Part shown: piece after piece, positions 52,125 through 61,361 of the stretch
Layout: each line of letters begins with the position of its first letter
Numbering within the stretch: position 1 is the first letter of the stretch
Assembly (NCBI GenBank): GCA_946222285.1
Contig: CAMIIP010000001.1
Coordinates: 124,001 to 188,000 of the forward strand
DNA from: an uncultured Rothia sp.
GTDB taxonomy: Bacteria; Actinomycetota; Actinomycetes; Actinomycetales; Micrococcaceae
Direction of reading: 5' to 3'
Length of the DNA stretch: 64,000 nucleotides
Made by a program: the position numbers and the translations under genes
The notes under the pieces: model-generated
Databases searched by the model: none
The model's input: only the letters and a program-made list of their open reading frames with translations
Told to the model about the DNA's origin: nothing

Positions 52125-52159
52125 CGGTGGGCGATAAGCTTGAGATTTATCGTCCACCG
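52125..52159 (+). terminator. Hairpin downstream of pepA
   Basis: Stem CGGTGGGCGATAA / TTATCGTCCACCG with an 8-9-nt loop, 58 nt past pepA. No T-run follows, so termination is uncertain. The remainder of the ~295-nt gap up to lpdA has no ORF. Confidence 0.5.
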
Positions 52160-52361
52160 GTACCAAATAAGCCACAAGAAAAAGGGAGAGCTCTTGTTTA
52201 CCCTTTTATTTCAGTGCTGTACCGTGGTACTAAAGTTCATTGTTCATCACATTCGAGGGAAAATGAATGAAACTTTTAGGTCATATCCCTCGCGACCAAT
52301 AAACTAATGAACGAAGAATAAAAGTAGGGGTGATCCCCAATCTACGCAAGGGAGCGTTACA

Positions 52362-53735
52362 GTGCCCGATTCAGCAAACGAATTCGATATTCTCATCCTC
52401 GGCGGCGGTAGCGCTGGCTATTCAGCCGCACTACGAGCAGTTCAGCTCGGCTTCACCGTTGGTTTGATCGAAAAAGGCAATCTAGGCGGCACCTGCCTCC
52501 ACACCGGTTGTATCCCCACCAAGGCTTACCTTCACGCAGCAGAGGTGGCTGAAGAGGCACAGGAGTCAGAAAAGTTCGGTGTGAATGTTAGCTTCGAATC
52601 AATCGATATGGCTAAGGTTCGTGATTACAAAGACGGTATTGTTGCCGGCAAGTTCAAGGGTCTTACCGGTCTTCTGAAAATGAAGAAGGTTACCGTTATC
52701 GAAGGTGAAGGTAAACTCACCGCTAAAGATACCATCACCGTGAACGGCACCGAATACAAGGGTAAGCACATTATTCTTGCGACCGGTTCTGTTTCCAAGA
52801 CCTTTGGTTTGGACGTTAAAGACCGCGTTCTTACATCAACTGAAGCACTTCAGATGGATTACCTTCCCAAAAGCGCCATCGTTCTTGGCGGCGGCGTTAT
52901 AGGCTCGGAATTTGCTTCTATGTGGAACTCCATGGGCGTAGATGTCACCATCATTGAGGGTCTACCTCATCTAGTTCCCAATGAAGATCCTTCCATCATC
53001 AAGGTGGTAGAGCGCGAGTTCAAGAAGCGTAAGATTAAGTTCAGCTTGGGCAAGCTTTTCAAGTCTGTTGAGCAAACCAAAGACGGCGTCAAGGTCACCC
53101 TCGAAGACGGTAAAGAATTTGAAGCTGAAATCTGCCTCGTAGCAGTTGGTCGTGGTCCTAACACCTCGGGCTTCGGATTTGAAGAACAGGGTATCGAAAT
53201 GGATCGCGGTTTTGTGATTCCCAAGGATCGCCTCCACACCGGCGTGGGTAACATCTATGCAATCGGAGATATTGTTCCTGGCGTTCAGCTCGCTCATCGC
53301 GGCTACCAGCACGGTCGCTTCGTCGTCGAAGAAATCGCAGGTCTCAACCCCCAGGTGGTTGAAGATATCAACATTCCCAAGGTAACGTTCTGCAATCCTG
53401 AAATCGCTTCTATCGGCTACTCGCAGCCTAAGGCCGAAGAGAAGTTTGGTAAAGAAAATGTTGAAGTCGCCGAATACAACCTCGCTGGCAATGGTAAATC
53501 TTCAATTCTGGGCACCGGTGGTCTTGTCAAGATTGTCCGTGAGAAAAATGGTCCCATCGTAGGTGTTCATGCCGTTGGCAAGCGTATGGGTGAGCAGATT
53601 GGCGAAGCTCAGATGTGGGTTGTCTGGGAGGCGTTCCCCGAAGATGTTGCGCAGTTCATTCATGCCCATCCTACTCAGAACGAATCATTGGGCGAAGCTG
53701 CCATGGCTTTGGCTGGCGCTCCGCTTCACGGCTAA
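52362..53735 (+). CDS. lpdA: Dihydrolipoyl dehydrogenase (E3)
   Basis: 457 aa, GTG start with AAGGGAG 7 nt upstream. FAD-binding GGGSAGYSAALRAVQLG, redox disulfide GGTCLHTGCIPTK, NAD-binding VLGGGVIGSEFASMWNSMG, second FAD site IYAIGDIVPG, and the C-terminal catalytic pair HAHPTQNE. It reoxidises the lipoyl arm of E2 proteins. sucB follows 84 nt later on the same strand. Confidence 0.97.
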   Translation: MPDSANEFDILILGGGSAGYSAALRAVQLGFTVGLIEKGNLGGTCLHTGCIPTKAYLHAAEVAEEAQESEKFGVNVSFESIDMAKVRDYKDGIVAGKFKGLTGLLKMKKVTVIEGEGKLTAKDTITVNGTEYKGKHIILATGSVSKTFGLDVKDRVLTSTEALQMDYLPKSAIVLGGGVIGSEFASMWNSMGVDVTIIEGLPHLVPNEDPSIIKVVEREFKKRKIKFSLGKLFKSVEQTKDGVKVTLEDGKEFEAEICLVAVGRGPNTSGFGFEEQGIEMDRGFVIPKDRLHTGVGNIYAIGDIVPGVQLAHRGYQHGRFVVEEIAGLNPQVVEDINIPKVTFCNPEIASIGYSQPKAEEKFGKENVEVAEYNLAGNGKSSILGTGGLVKIVREKNGPIVGVHAVGKRMGEQIGEAQMWVVWEAFPEDVAQFIHAHPTQNESLGEAAMALAGAPLHG

Positions 53736-53819
53736 ATCAAAATTTTAGGTGGTGGCGGATTCGTTTCGCTACCACCAACACTGTAAGTCTAAGCAGCTAT
53801 AAAGAGACTGGAAAAAGTT

Positions 53820-55571
53820 ATGTCCCACACAGTAGAACTGCCCGCATTGGGCGAATCCGTGACCGAGGGTACCGTTACCCGCTGGCTCGTTGAGGTTGGC
53901 GATACCGTATCAGTTGACGATCCTCTTCTCGAAGTTTCCACCGACAAGGTAGACACCGAGGTTCCCTCGCCTGTTGCAGGTACCGTTGAAAAAATTCTTG
54001 TTGAGGAAGATGAAGACGTTGAGGTTGGTGGCGCCCTCGTCATCATTGGCGACGGTTCTGCTTCTTCAGATGATTCGTCTAAAGACTCAGGTGCTCAAAA
54101 AGAAGCTCCTGCAAACGAAGAAGCTGAAGAGCAGGCAGCAGAAACCGATGCTGAAGAAACTCCTGCAAGCGAGTCGAAATCCGCTTCAGGTTCCTCTGAA
54201 GGTCAAGAAGTTACCCTTCCCGCTCTCGGCGAATCAGTAACCGAAGGTACCGTAACTCGCTGGTTGAAGGAAGTTGGCGATACCGTTGAGGTAGATGAGC
54301 CTCTTCTGGAGGTTTCCACCGATAAGGTAGACACCGAAGTCCCCTCACCTGTTGCAGGTACTCTTCTTGAAATTCGCGTGGAAGAAGATGAAGAAGCTGA
54401 AGTTGGTCAAGTTCTCGCTATCGTTGGCGATGCTTCCGCAACTTCCTCTTCCGGTTCAAAGTCATCCGATTCCTCTGAATCCAAGTCAGAAAAGAATGAA
54501 GAGACTGCTCCCTCTGAGGAAAAGGAAGAAACCAAAACTCCCGAGGAATCAGCATCTGCTGAGCCTACTTCCGATGAAAAAGAAGAAGCATCGTCTGGTT
54601 CTTCCAATGGTGAAGTTTACGTGACTCCCCTGGTTCGCAAGCTTGCCAAGCAAGAGAACATTGACCTCTCAACTATCAAGGGCACCGGCGTTGGCGGTCG
54701 TATCCGCAAGCAGGATGTTCAGGCAGCCGCTGAGGCTAAGAAGTCTTCTTCTGCCTCTGCGGCACCAGAAGAATCTGCGCCCTCTTTGGCACCCGCTACC
54801 CCAGCTGCGCCCAAGAAAGAAGTAGCACCCAAGGAAGCTGCATCATCCAAGCGCGGTACCACTGAAAAGGCTCCCCGCATCCGTCAGACTATTGCTAAGC
54901 GTATGGTCGAGTCGCTTCAGACTTCTGCTCAGCTCACCACTGTTCAGGAAATTGATCTTACTCGCCTGGTTGCCCTCCGAAACAAGGCTAAGGACGGCTT
55001 CGCAGCTCGTGAGGGTGCTAAACTTACCTTCCTTCCCTTCTTTACCAAGGCTGTAACTGAGGCACTGCAGCAGTTCCCTCAGTTCAACGCTTCGATGTCT
55101 GAAGATCTCAAGGAAATCACTTACCACGGTTCCGAGAACATCGGTCTGGCAGTAGATACCCCCAAGGGATTGCTCGTTCCTGTTGTCCAGGATGCTGGAG
55201 ATCTTAATGTTGCAGGGCTTGCCAAGAAGATTGGCGATGTTGGCTCCCGTGCTCGCAATGGTCAAATTGGTCCTGAAGAACTTTCAGGTTCGACCTTCAC
55301 CATTTCTAGCACCGGTCAGACCGGCGGTGTATTCTTCACCCCGATTATTAACCAGCCCAACGTAGCTATCCTGGGTATCGGTTCTACCAACAAGCGCCCG
55401 GCAGTAGTTCAAGACGCAGATGGTAACGATGTTATCGCTATCCGTAGCCTGGCTTACTTCTCACTCACCTATGATCACCGTGTGGTTGATGGTGCCGATG
55501 CAGGTCGTTTCTTGAATTTCCTCAAGCAACGCCTTGAAGAAGCAGCATTCGAGGCTGAGGTTGGCCTCTAA
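53820..55571 (+). CDS. sucB: Dihydrolipoamide acyltransferase (E2), two lipoyl domains
   Basis: 583 aa. Two nearly identical lipoyl domains (about residues 2-77 and 128-203), lipoylated at Lys43 and Lys169 in STDKVDTEVPSP. They are joined by Ala/Glu/Ser-rich linkers. A peripheral subunit-binding domain follows (about 263-300, VTPLVRKLAKQENIDLSTIKGTGVGGRIRKQDV), then a C-terminal catalytic domain with DHRVVDGADAGRFL. Most likely the 2-oxoglutarate dehydrogenase E2, but actinobacterial E2s can serve pyruvate dehydrogenase as well. It is 84 nt downstream of lpdA, and a terminator follows. Confidence 0.92.
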   Translation: MSHTVELPALGESVTEGTVTRWLVEVGDTVSVDDPLLEVSTDKVDTEVPSPVAGTVEKILVEEDEDVEVGGALVIIGDGSASSDDSSKDSGAQKEAPANEEAEEQAAETDAEETPASESKSASGSSEGQEVTLPALGESVTEGTVTRWLKEVGDTVEVDEPLLEVSTDKVDTEVPSPVAGTLLEIRVEEDEEAEVGQVLAIVGDASATSSSGSKSSDSSESKSEKNEETAPSEEKEETKTPEESASAEPTSDEKEEASSGSSNGEVYVTPLVRKLAKQENIDLSTIKGTGVGGRIRKQDVQAAAEAKKSSSASAAPEESAPSLAPATPAAPKKEVAPKEAASSKRGTTEKAPRIRQTIAKRMVESLQTSAQLTTVQEIDLTRLVALRNKAKDGFAAREGAKLTFLPFFTKAVTEALQQFPQFNASMSEDLKEITYHGSENIGLAVDTPKGLLVPVVQDAGDLNVAGLAKKIGDVGSRARNGQIGPEELSGSTFTISSTGQTGGVFFTPIINQPNVAILGIGSTNKRPAVVQDADGNDVIAIRSLAYFSLTYDHRVVDGADAGRFLNFLKQRLEEAAFEAEVGL

Positions 55572-55606
55572 ACCGCTAGTTTTTAGTGCTTAGAGCAATC
55601 TAGCGA

Positions 55607-55645
55607 AAAGCGGAGTCAGCAATTTTCTGCTGGCTCCGCTTTTTG
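55607..55645 (+). terminator. sucB terminator
   Basis: Stem AGCGGAG(tc)AGCA / TGCT(gg)CTCCGCT with short loop and TTTTTG, about 40 nt past the sucB stop. Confidence 0.85.
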
Positions 55646-55733
55646 TTTATTTTCTGAAGAAAGGTGGTAAGGGACACCCGTTTTTATAAACATGGTGTCG
55701 ATAAAGTTATCGCTTGTTCAGTAGACTGACACT

Positions 55734-56117
55734 ATGGAAATCCTCACTAGCATTCTCGTATTCTTACACGTTGTTGGCGCTACTATGGTGGTCGGTATCT
55801 GGATTGCCAACTTCAAAAAAGGAATCGTTGTTCCCGGTCAGTTCCACGCAGCACTTTTACAGTTGGTCACCGGTTTTGCTCTTTACTTCATTATGATGTC
55901 CAACCTTGGACCGGAATCTAACACCACGTTCCACATGAACGTAGGTATCAAGATGCTTTTGGGCATTATCATCGCTATCGCCGCTTATTTCGGGCAAAAG
56001 AAATACAAGTGGGCACGAGCTAACGACAACATGGAACTCGCCCGTAACATTCCTCTCGCGCATACGGTGGGCGGTCTCGGTCTCATCAATATTGCTATTG
56101 CAACGCTTCTTCTCTAA
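55734..56117 (+). CDS. Small integral membrane protein
   Basis: 127 aa, about four membrane helices: ILVFLHVVGATMVVGIWIANF, LLQLVTGFALYFIMM, MLLGIIIAIAAYFGQ, LGLINIAIATLLL. Histidines in helix 1 (FLHVVGA), FHAAL, FHMNVGIK and LAHTVGG recall heme-binding or CopD-like membrane families, but I cannot assign one. Start ATG with no clear ribosome site. Own transcription unit between two terminators. Confidence 0.7.
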   Translation: MEILTSILVFLHVVGATMVVGIWIANFKKGIVVPGQFHAALLQLVTGFALYFIMMSNLGPESNTTFHMNVGIKMLLGIIIAIAAYFGQKKYKWARANDNMELARNIPLAHTVGGLGLINIAIATLLL

Positions 56118-56128
56118 ATTTTTATCAA

Positions 56129-56164
56129 CAAAAGTGCCCCATCAAGTTTGAGGGGCACTTTTTT
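56129..56164. terminator. Bidirectional terminator
   Basis: Stem AAAAGTGCCCC / GGGGCACTTTT with an 11-nt loop and T-run, between the small membrane protein gene and the convergent pseudokinase gene. Its last bases touch the pseudokinase stop. Confidence 0.9.
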
Positions 56165-57683
56165 ATTGGTCTTTACTGGTTTCTACCCTACTGATTTTCC
56201 AAAAGCCGTCTTGTTCTTCCAAGGCAAAGGTAACAGTTTGTTTAACAATATTTCCCTCGATAACTGCGCCAGGTGCCTGAAGGTTAGCCGACGAAATACT
56301 TTCTGGAGCTGTAGTAGAAACTTGTGCTTTCAGCTTGATTTTGTTCTCCGATAGATCCAGTGTCTTAGCATTATCCAGATTCAGCGGCATATTGGCCAAA
56401 TCTCCGGCACTGTCTTGCTCAATAAGCTCAGCATCTTGATGAGATAGATCAGAATCGCTGACGGCGTAGGCAGTAATATTTTTGGTATTTTTCTGAGCGA
56501 GGGTTTCATTGCGCTGATTCAGTAGGTCTCTAAGAATAAGTTCAGGAGAGGGCTCAGTTTCCGGTGAAGCAGAAGGAATCATCGAAGACCCTGTTGGCGA
56601 AGACACTTCTGCTGAAGTCACACTATTCAGAGCTGAGACTTGTTCCGCGCCGCCGTCCTCACTTTTTACGCTTACTATATATCCACCAGCTCCCAGAAGC
56701 GCCGCTAACAGACAAGTAGCAAGAACTCGTCTTGACTTCAGATTATTGCTCCATGAACGTTTCTTGGGCTGAAGAGAAGGACGACGGGCGGGGAGCCGAC
56801 CGCGCACCGAGGGGTGGGCACTAGCAAGAAGATCGACAGACTGTTCAGAGAAGTGGTTCTGAATCAGCGAGTTGATTTCTTGCAAACTCGGTTGAGGTTT
56901 CTCTCGCTCCAAAGCGTGTTCAAGCGTAACTCCAAGCTCTGGTTTGGTCTCGGGCAGAAGAAGCTTAAGGGGTGGGCGTTTACGAGGCTCACCGGGAGCC
57001 TCCCCCGTGAGACATTCCCAAAGGATAGACGCAGCTGCAGCAGTATCTTGTTCATAGTAGCTTTCAGCAACTGAGAGAGGTTTGCCTCGTAGATCTGTAT
57101 CGGGGGCCAGCATTTTGAGCTTTCCTGCAGAAGTAAAGAAAATCCGTGAAGCATCAAGTGCTGAAAACCCCATCTGTTGTTCATGGAACCAGGTCAACGC
57201 TGCGGTAAGACCTTCCGAAATCGAGGCGACTTCGTTTCCGCTGAGTTTTCCTCGCTCTGTGATAACGGTTGCTAATGAGCCTGCGTCTACCGGCTCGTAC
57301 CAAATTTGATCTCGGTTTCCTGCAGTAGCGATGGCATAGACAGTGGCGATATTTTCTTGCTGGGGTAAGGAACACAGACGTTCTGCTGGACGGAGTATTG
57401 CTTCAAAATTCTCTGTTCGATGAATTTCTTCCATGCAGTAATTTCCTGCTGGTATTTGTAAAGGATTGAACTTTGGTTGCGGAGAATAGGTGGCTGACCA
57501 CATTGAACGCTGATCATCTGAGTACATAGAAAAATGTAGATCGGTTAGAGCCGGTTTTTGTACGTTGGCTTTTTCCGAATCTAAAATACCGTTTGCTTCT
57601 GGTTCTGTATGCTCATGGGATGTCATGGGGCAAGTATGTTCTGGCTTTATACTCCTGTAAAGAAAGTTATCCACAGGGTCCAT
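56163..57683 (-). CDS. Membrane-anchored pseudokinase with extracytoplasmic NTF2-like domain
   Basis: 506 aa from ATG 57683 (GGGGA just upstream); GTG 57731 would add 16 residues. The cytoplasmic part (to about residue 320) has a protein-kinase-like helical lobe. The catalytic HRD loop is replaced by GFSALDASRIFF and DFG by APDTD, and no glycine-rich loop or VAIK lysine is evident. A basic stretch (ARRPSLQPKKRSW) and one TM helix (VLATCLLAALLGAGGYIVS, about 322-340) follow. The outer part is Ser/Pro-rich and ends in an NTF2/SnoaL-like fold (RDLLNQRNETLAQKN...EEQDGFWKISRVE). It probably binds rather than phosphorylates partners. Confidence 0.7.
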   Translation of the reverse strand: MDPVDNFLYRSIKPEHTCPMTSHEHTEPEANGILDSEKANVQKPALTDLHFSMYSDDQRSMWSATYSPQPKFNPLQIPAGNYCMEEIHRTENFEAILRPAERLCSLPQQENIATVYAIATAGNRDQIWYEPVDAGSLATVITERGKLSGNEVASISEGLTAALTWFHEQQMGFSALDASRIFFTSAGKLKMLAPDTDLRGKPLSVAESYYEQDTAAAASILWECLTGEAPGEPRKRPPLKLLLPETKPELGVTLEHALEREKPQPSLQEINSLIQNHFSEQSVDLLASAHPSVRGRLPARRPSLQPKKRSWSNNLKSRRVLATCLLAALLGAGGYIVSVKSEDGGAEQVSALNSVTSAEVSSPTGSSMIPSASPETEPSPELILRDLLNQRNETLAQKNTKNITAYAVSDSDLSHQDAELIEQDSAGDLANMPLNLDNAKTLDLSENKIKLKAQVSTTAPESISSANLQAPGAVIEGNIVKQTVTFALEEQDGFWKISRVETSKDQ

Positions 57684-57837
57684 GTTTCCCCACGTCAGAT
57701 TATCATTCTCTCCAAGAACGGCTTCTGACACATTGCGTCATAAATTTATATACTCATGCCGAAGATAAAAATACTACCGAGCAAGCTCACATCCATTGAA
57801 GTTTCGCGGCATCCTTCACTAAGGATAGGCTAGGTAC

Positions 57838-58509
57838 ATGAGCGTGAGTATTGAACGGGTAGGTTTCGCCCCCCATTTTGTAGATTATGAAGAAGCACTG
57901 TCGCTTCAGCAAAAAGTACACCAAAGGGTTGCTGCGCAAGAGCAACAGAACACCGTTCTTCTGTTGGAGCATGAGTCAGTCATTACCGCCGGTAAACGTA
58001 CCGAAGACCACGAATACCCGTCAGATCGCTCCATTCCCGTCGTCAAAATTGACCGTGGCGGTAAGCTTACCTGGCATGGTCCCGGTCAGCTCGTGGGTTA
58101 TCCTATTGTGAAGTTGCCCGAACCAATTGATGTGGTCAAATACGTTCGTATTATTGAAGAAATTCTCATCAATGTTCTGGCTACGCTAGATATTCATGCA
58201 GAACGTGTAGAGGGGCGCAGTGGAGTGTGGATGGTAGGGCATAATGGTGTGCAAGATAAAAAAATCGCCGCCATTGGTATTCGCGTTGCTAAAAATACCA
58301 CCATGCACGGTTTCTCTATCAACTGCAATAATGAGCTCGCTGCCTTTGAACAGTTCACTCCCTGCGGAATTTCGGATGCTGGTGTCACGAGTATTTCTGA
58401 GCAACTGGGGCGGAATTTTGAGCCGGTCGAAATTGTTGAAACTCTAGAACAAGAACTTGTGAAATACGCTGATCAGCTCGCGGCTTCGTTTGAACCGCAC
58501 CGCAGCTAG
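57838..58509 (+). CDS. lipB: Octanoyl-[ACP]:protein N-octanoyltransferase
   Basis: 223 aa. It transfers octanoate from ACP to lipoyl domains, the first step of lipoate synthesis. Motifs: LLEHESVITAGKRT, GGKLTWHGPGQLVGYPI, the catalytic lysine in KIAAIGIRV and catalytic Cys in FTPCGISDAGVTS. lipA follows 15 nt downstream, so they form an operon. Its substrates, the E2 lipoyl domains, are encoded nearby by sucB. Confidence 0.95.
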   Translation: MSVSIERVGFAPHFVDYEEALSLQQKVHQRVAAQEQQNTVLLLEHESVITAGKRTEDHEYPSDRSIPVVKIDRGGKLTWHGPGQLVGYPIVKLPEPIDVVKYVRIIEEILINVLATLDIHAERVEGRSGVWMVGHNGVQDKKIAAIGIRVAKNTTMHGFSINCNNELAAFEQFTPCGISDAGVTSISEQLGRNFEPVEIVETLEQELVKYADQLAASFEPHRS

Positions 58510-58524
58510 AAATGGAGTTAATAA

Positions 58525-59532
58525 ATGACTGTAACGGCTGAAGGGCGTAAGCTACTTCGCGTCGAAGCACGCAATGCTGAAGTGCCCATTGAGAAGAAAC
58601 CTCATTGGATTAAAACAAAAGCCAAAGTTGGTCCTAATTATAAAGAGATGATTGATCTCTCCACGGGATCCGGTCTGCATACTGTGTGCGAAGAGGCTGG
58701 TTGCCCCAACATCTATGAATGTTGGGAAGACCGCGAAGCAACCTATCTCATCGGCGGCTCCGAATGTACTCGTCGTTGCGATTTCTGTGCAATTGCCACC
58801 GGTAAGCCTGTAGCGCTTGATAAAACTGAACCGATTAAGGTTGCTCTTAACGTTAAGAAGATGAACCTACGGTACACCACCGTAACCGGTGTTGCACGCG
58901 ACGACTTAGAAGATGGCGGCGCTTGGCTCTACGCCGAGACTATCCGCCAAATTCACAAGATTTCTCCCGGTACCGGCGTGGAGATTCTGATTCCAGATTT
59001 TAAGGGCAAAGATGCAGATCTTCAGCAGGTTATTGATGCCAAGCCCGAGGTTTTTGCTCATAATCTAGAGACCGTGCCCCGTATTTTCCGTAAGATTCGC
59101 CCCGCTTTTCGTTACGAACGTTCTCTCGAGGTGATCCAGCAGGGTAAAGAAAATGGCATGATTACCAAGTCCAACCTGATTCTAGGTATGGGTGAGACCG
59201 AAGAGGAAATTTACGAAGCCCTGTGCGATTTGCATGACTACGGGTGTGACACTATCACTCTCACTCAGTATCTGCGCCCTGGTCCTCTTTTCCATCCCAT
59301 TGACCGCTGGGTTAAGCCCCAGGAGTTTATCAAATACTCACAGATGGCAGAAGAAATCGGCTTCGCCGGAGTCATGGCTGGCCCGATGGTTCGTTCTTCT
59401 TACCGTGCCGGTCGCCTTTGGGCTCGCGCGATGAAGCACAACGGCTATCCGATTCCTGCCGAACTAGCTCATATTGACGACGACGGCGCCGCTCTGCAAG
59501 AGGCATCTGCGCTAGTTGCCGCAGGTTACTAG
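58525..59532 (+). CDS. lipA: Lipoyl synthase (radical SAM)
   Basis: 335 aa. Inserts two sulfurs into the octanoyl chain. The auxiliary cluster cysteines are Cys55, Cys60 and Cys66 (CEEAGCPNIYEC). The radical SAM cluster is CTRRCDFC (Cys81, 85, 88), and the C-terminal RSSYRAG serine ligand is present. RBS GGAG 7 nt before ATG. Operon with lipB; the DUF4191 gene follows about 100 nt later. Confidence 0.97.
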   Translation: MTVTAEGRKLLRVEARNAEVPIEKKPHWIKTKAKVGPNYKEMIDLSTGSGLHTVCEEAGCPNIYECWEDREATYLIGGSECTRRCDFCAIATGKPVALDKTEPIKVALNVKKMNLRYTTVTGVARDDLEDGGAWLYAETIRQIHKISPGTGVEILIPDFKGKDADLQQVIDAKPEVFAHNLETVPRIFRKIRPAFRYERSLEVIQQGKENGMITKSNLILGMGETEEEIYEALCDLHDYGCDTITLTQYLRPGPLFHPIDRWVKPQEFIKYSQMAEEIGFAGVMAGPMVRSSYRAGRLWARAMKHNGYPIPAELAHIDDDGAALQEASALVAAGY

Positions 59533-59632
59533 GAATTTCCTAGAAATTTTGAACGGTCAGCTAGAATAAGACAAAACACAGTGGGTCTTGATCCGCTGCT
59601 ACTCCCCAACATTGTTTGACGAAGGACGCATA

Positions 59633-60355
59633 GTGGCTTCACGACGCGAAGATAAGCGCGCTGAAAAAGAGCAGAAGAAGAAAAATAAAGGTCCGGGTAT
59701 GTTTGCCCAGATGAAGCAGGTCTTCGCCATGACCCGCAAGTCTGATCCGAATCTTGTGTGGATTATGCTCATGTGGGCTTTGCTGGTTCTTTTGCTTTTC
59801 ATCATCATCGGTGTGCTCACCAGCAACTGGATTACTTGGACACTCATTGGTATTCCTTTCGCTGTGATGGCTGCCGTTTTTGTTCTATCCCGCCGAGCTG
59901 AAAAAGCAGCATTTAACCAAATTGAAGGTCAGCCAGGAGCGGCAGGTGCAGCTTTGAGCTCGCTTCGTCGTGGGTGGATTGTCGAAGAACAGCCCGTTGC
60001 GATTAATCCTCGCACCCAGGATCTGGTTTTTCGTGCGCTTGGTCGCCCCGGTATCGTTTTAGTTACCGAGGGTCATTCCAATCGTGTTGGTTCTCTCATC
60101 GCTCAGGAAAAGAAACGTCTCAAACGCGTTGTGCCTAATGTACCTGTTCACGTTATTAAATCCGGTAACGGCGAAGATCAGACTCCGCTCAAGAACATTA
60201 CTCAAAAGATGCGAAAGCTTCCCAATACTCTGACTCAGCAGGAAGTTCACGCTATTAACGCTCGATTAGTGTCTTTGGGTAATAATCTGATGCCTATGCC
60301 CAAGGGAATTGACCCTAACCGTATGCGCCCCGATCGTAAAGCCATGCGAGGTTAG
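59633..60355 (+). CDS. DUF4191 membrane protein
   Basis: 240 aa from GTG 59633 (GAAGGA 7 nt upstream; the upstream frame is non-coding). A very basic N-terminus (SRREDKRAEKEQKKKNK) is followed by two TM helices (about 45-95, IMLMWALLVLLLFIIIGVL and TLIGIPFAVMAAVFVL) and a soluble C-terminal domain (RTQDLVFRALGRPGIVLVTEGHSNRVG). Actinobacterial, uncharacterised, conserved right after lipA. Confidence 0.88.
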   Translation: MASRREDKRAEKEQKKKNKGPGMFAQMKQVFAMTRKSDPNLVWIMLMWALLVLLLFIIIGVLTSNWITWTLIGIPFAVMAAVFVLSRRAEKAAFNQIEGQPGAAGAALSSLRRGWIVEEQPVAINPRTQDLVFRALGRPGIVLVTEGHSNRVGSLIAQEKKRLKRVVPNVPVHVIKSGNGEDQTPLKNITQKMRKLPNTLTQQEVHAINARLVSLGNNLMPMPKGIDPNRMRPDRKAMRG

Positions 60356-60380
60356 ATTTAGCGCAGGTTATTGATTTTCG

Positions 60381-60413
60381 AAAAGCTCCCCGACATTCCC
60401 GGGGAGCTTTTTG
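60381..60413 (+). terminator. Terminator after DUF4191 gene
   Basis: Stem AAAAGCTCCCC / GGGGAGCTTTTT with a short loop and T-run, 26 nt after the stop. It ends the lipB-lipA-DUF4191 unit. Confidence 0.9.
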
Positions 60414-60485
60414 TATAGGCAAATCTGTGGTGCTGAGCTAGGCTCAGAGGTGGAAGAATTGACTCTAGCCCGAAAGTTAAATGTT

Positions 60486-61352
60486 ATGCAGAAAATCGTT
60501 CCCTCTCTCTGGGCTAATCACAACGCCGAAAAAATGGCCGATCTCTATAGTCGCGTTTTTGGCGCAACTGTTACTCGGGAGATTCGTTACCCAGAGAATC
60601 CATTAGAATTTCAGCAGGATCTTGCGGGCGAAGTTCTGACGCTGGACATGGAAATCGACGGATTTAGATTTAATATCATCAACGCAGATGACGCATTCAG
60701 ACCAAACCCTGCCATGAGTTTTGTGGTTAATTTTGGCTCCTCAATCGTGGATGAGGCGAAGGATAAGCTCAGCGAAACTTACCATCAGCTGATAGATAAC
60801 GGTGGACGGGCGCTGATGGAACTAGATTCCTATCCTTTTAGTGAGTACTACGGCTGGGTAGAAGACCAATTTGGAGTGAGCTGGCAACTGATGCTCACCA
60901 GCGCAACCGATGGTTCTCGTCCTTTAATCATGCCCGCGCTGATGTTCACTCGCGGTAATCACACCACAGAATTTACCACTATGGTGTTAGAGCTCTTCCC
61001 CGGTTCAGAGCGAGGAAGTAGCGTCAGTGTTCCGGGAAACAACGAGCAGATCATGTTTTCGGATGCGAAGATTGCCGATCAGTGGTTCATGATTTCAGAC
61101 GGCGGTGAAATCCACGATTTTACTTTCACTTGCGGCAATTCCCTCATTGTCTTGGCCAAAGACCAGGAGGAACTGGATCGACTATGGAATGTGCTCTCTG
61201 CTGATCCTGAAGCCGAGCAGTGCGGTTGGTGTCGCGACCGCTTTGGCGTGTCCTGGCAGATTATTCCCGAAAATCTTGAAGAGCTGATGAACAAGCCCGA
61301 TGCTTTTGAAAAGCTCATGGGAATGAAGAAGATTCAGATTTCGGAGTTTTAA
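60486..61352 (+). CDS. Two-domain VOC superfamily protein (PhnB-like)
   Basis: 288 aa from ATG 60486, where the conserved domain begins (KIVPSLWANHNAEKMADLYSRVF). Two tandem PhnB/glyoxalase-like repeats are seen, each ending in a W/FGVSWQ motif (EYYGWVEDQFGVSWQLM and CGWCRDRFGVSWQIIP). This family is often named 3-demethylubiquinone-9 3-methyltransferase, but has no known methyltransferase activity. Catalytic role unknown. The ribosome site is weak. Confidence 0.75.
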   Translation: MQKIVPSLWANHNAEKMADLYSRVFGATVTREIRYPENPLEFQQDLAGEVLTLDMEIDGFRFNIINADDAFRPNPAMSFVVNFGSSIVDEAKDKLSETYHQLIDNGGRALMELDSYPFSEYYGWVEDQFGVSWQLMLTSATDGSRPLIMPALMFTRGNHTTEFTTMVLELFPGSERGSSVSVPGNNEQIMFSDAKIADQWFMISDGGEIHDFTFTCGNSLIVLAKDQEELDRLWNVLSADPEAEQCGWCRDRFGVSWQIIPENLEELMNKPDAFEKLMGMKKIQISEF

Positions 61353-61361
61353 AGTTTGTGA

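Noticed and set aside
57667..57675. DnaA box in the pseudokinase leader as a specific regulatory site
   Set aside because: A single perfect 9-mer without a partner; counted only as part of the overall excess, not as its own site.
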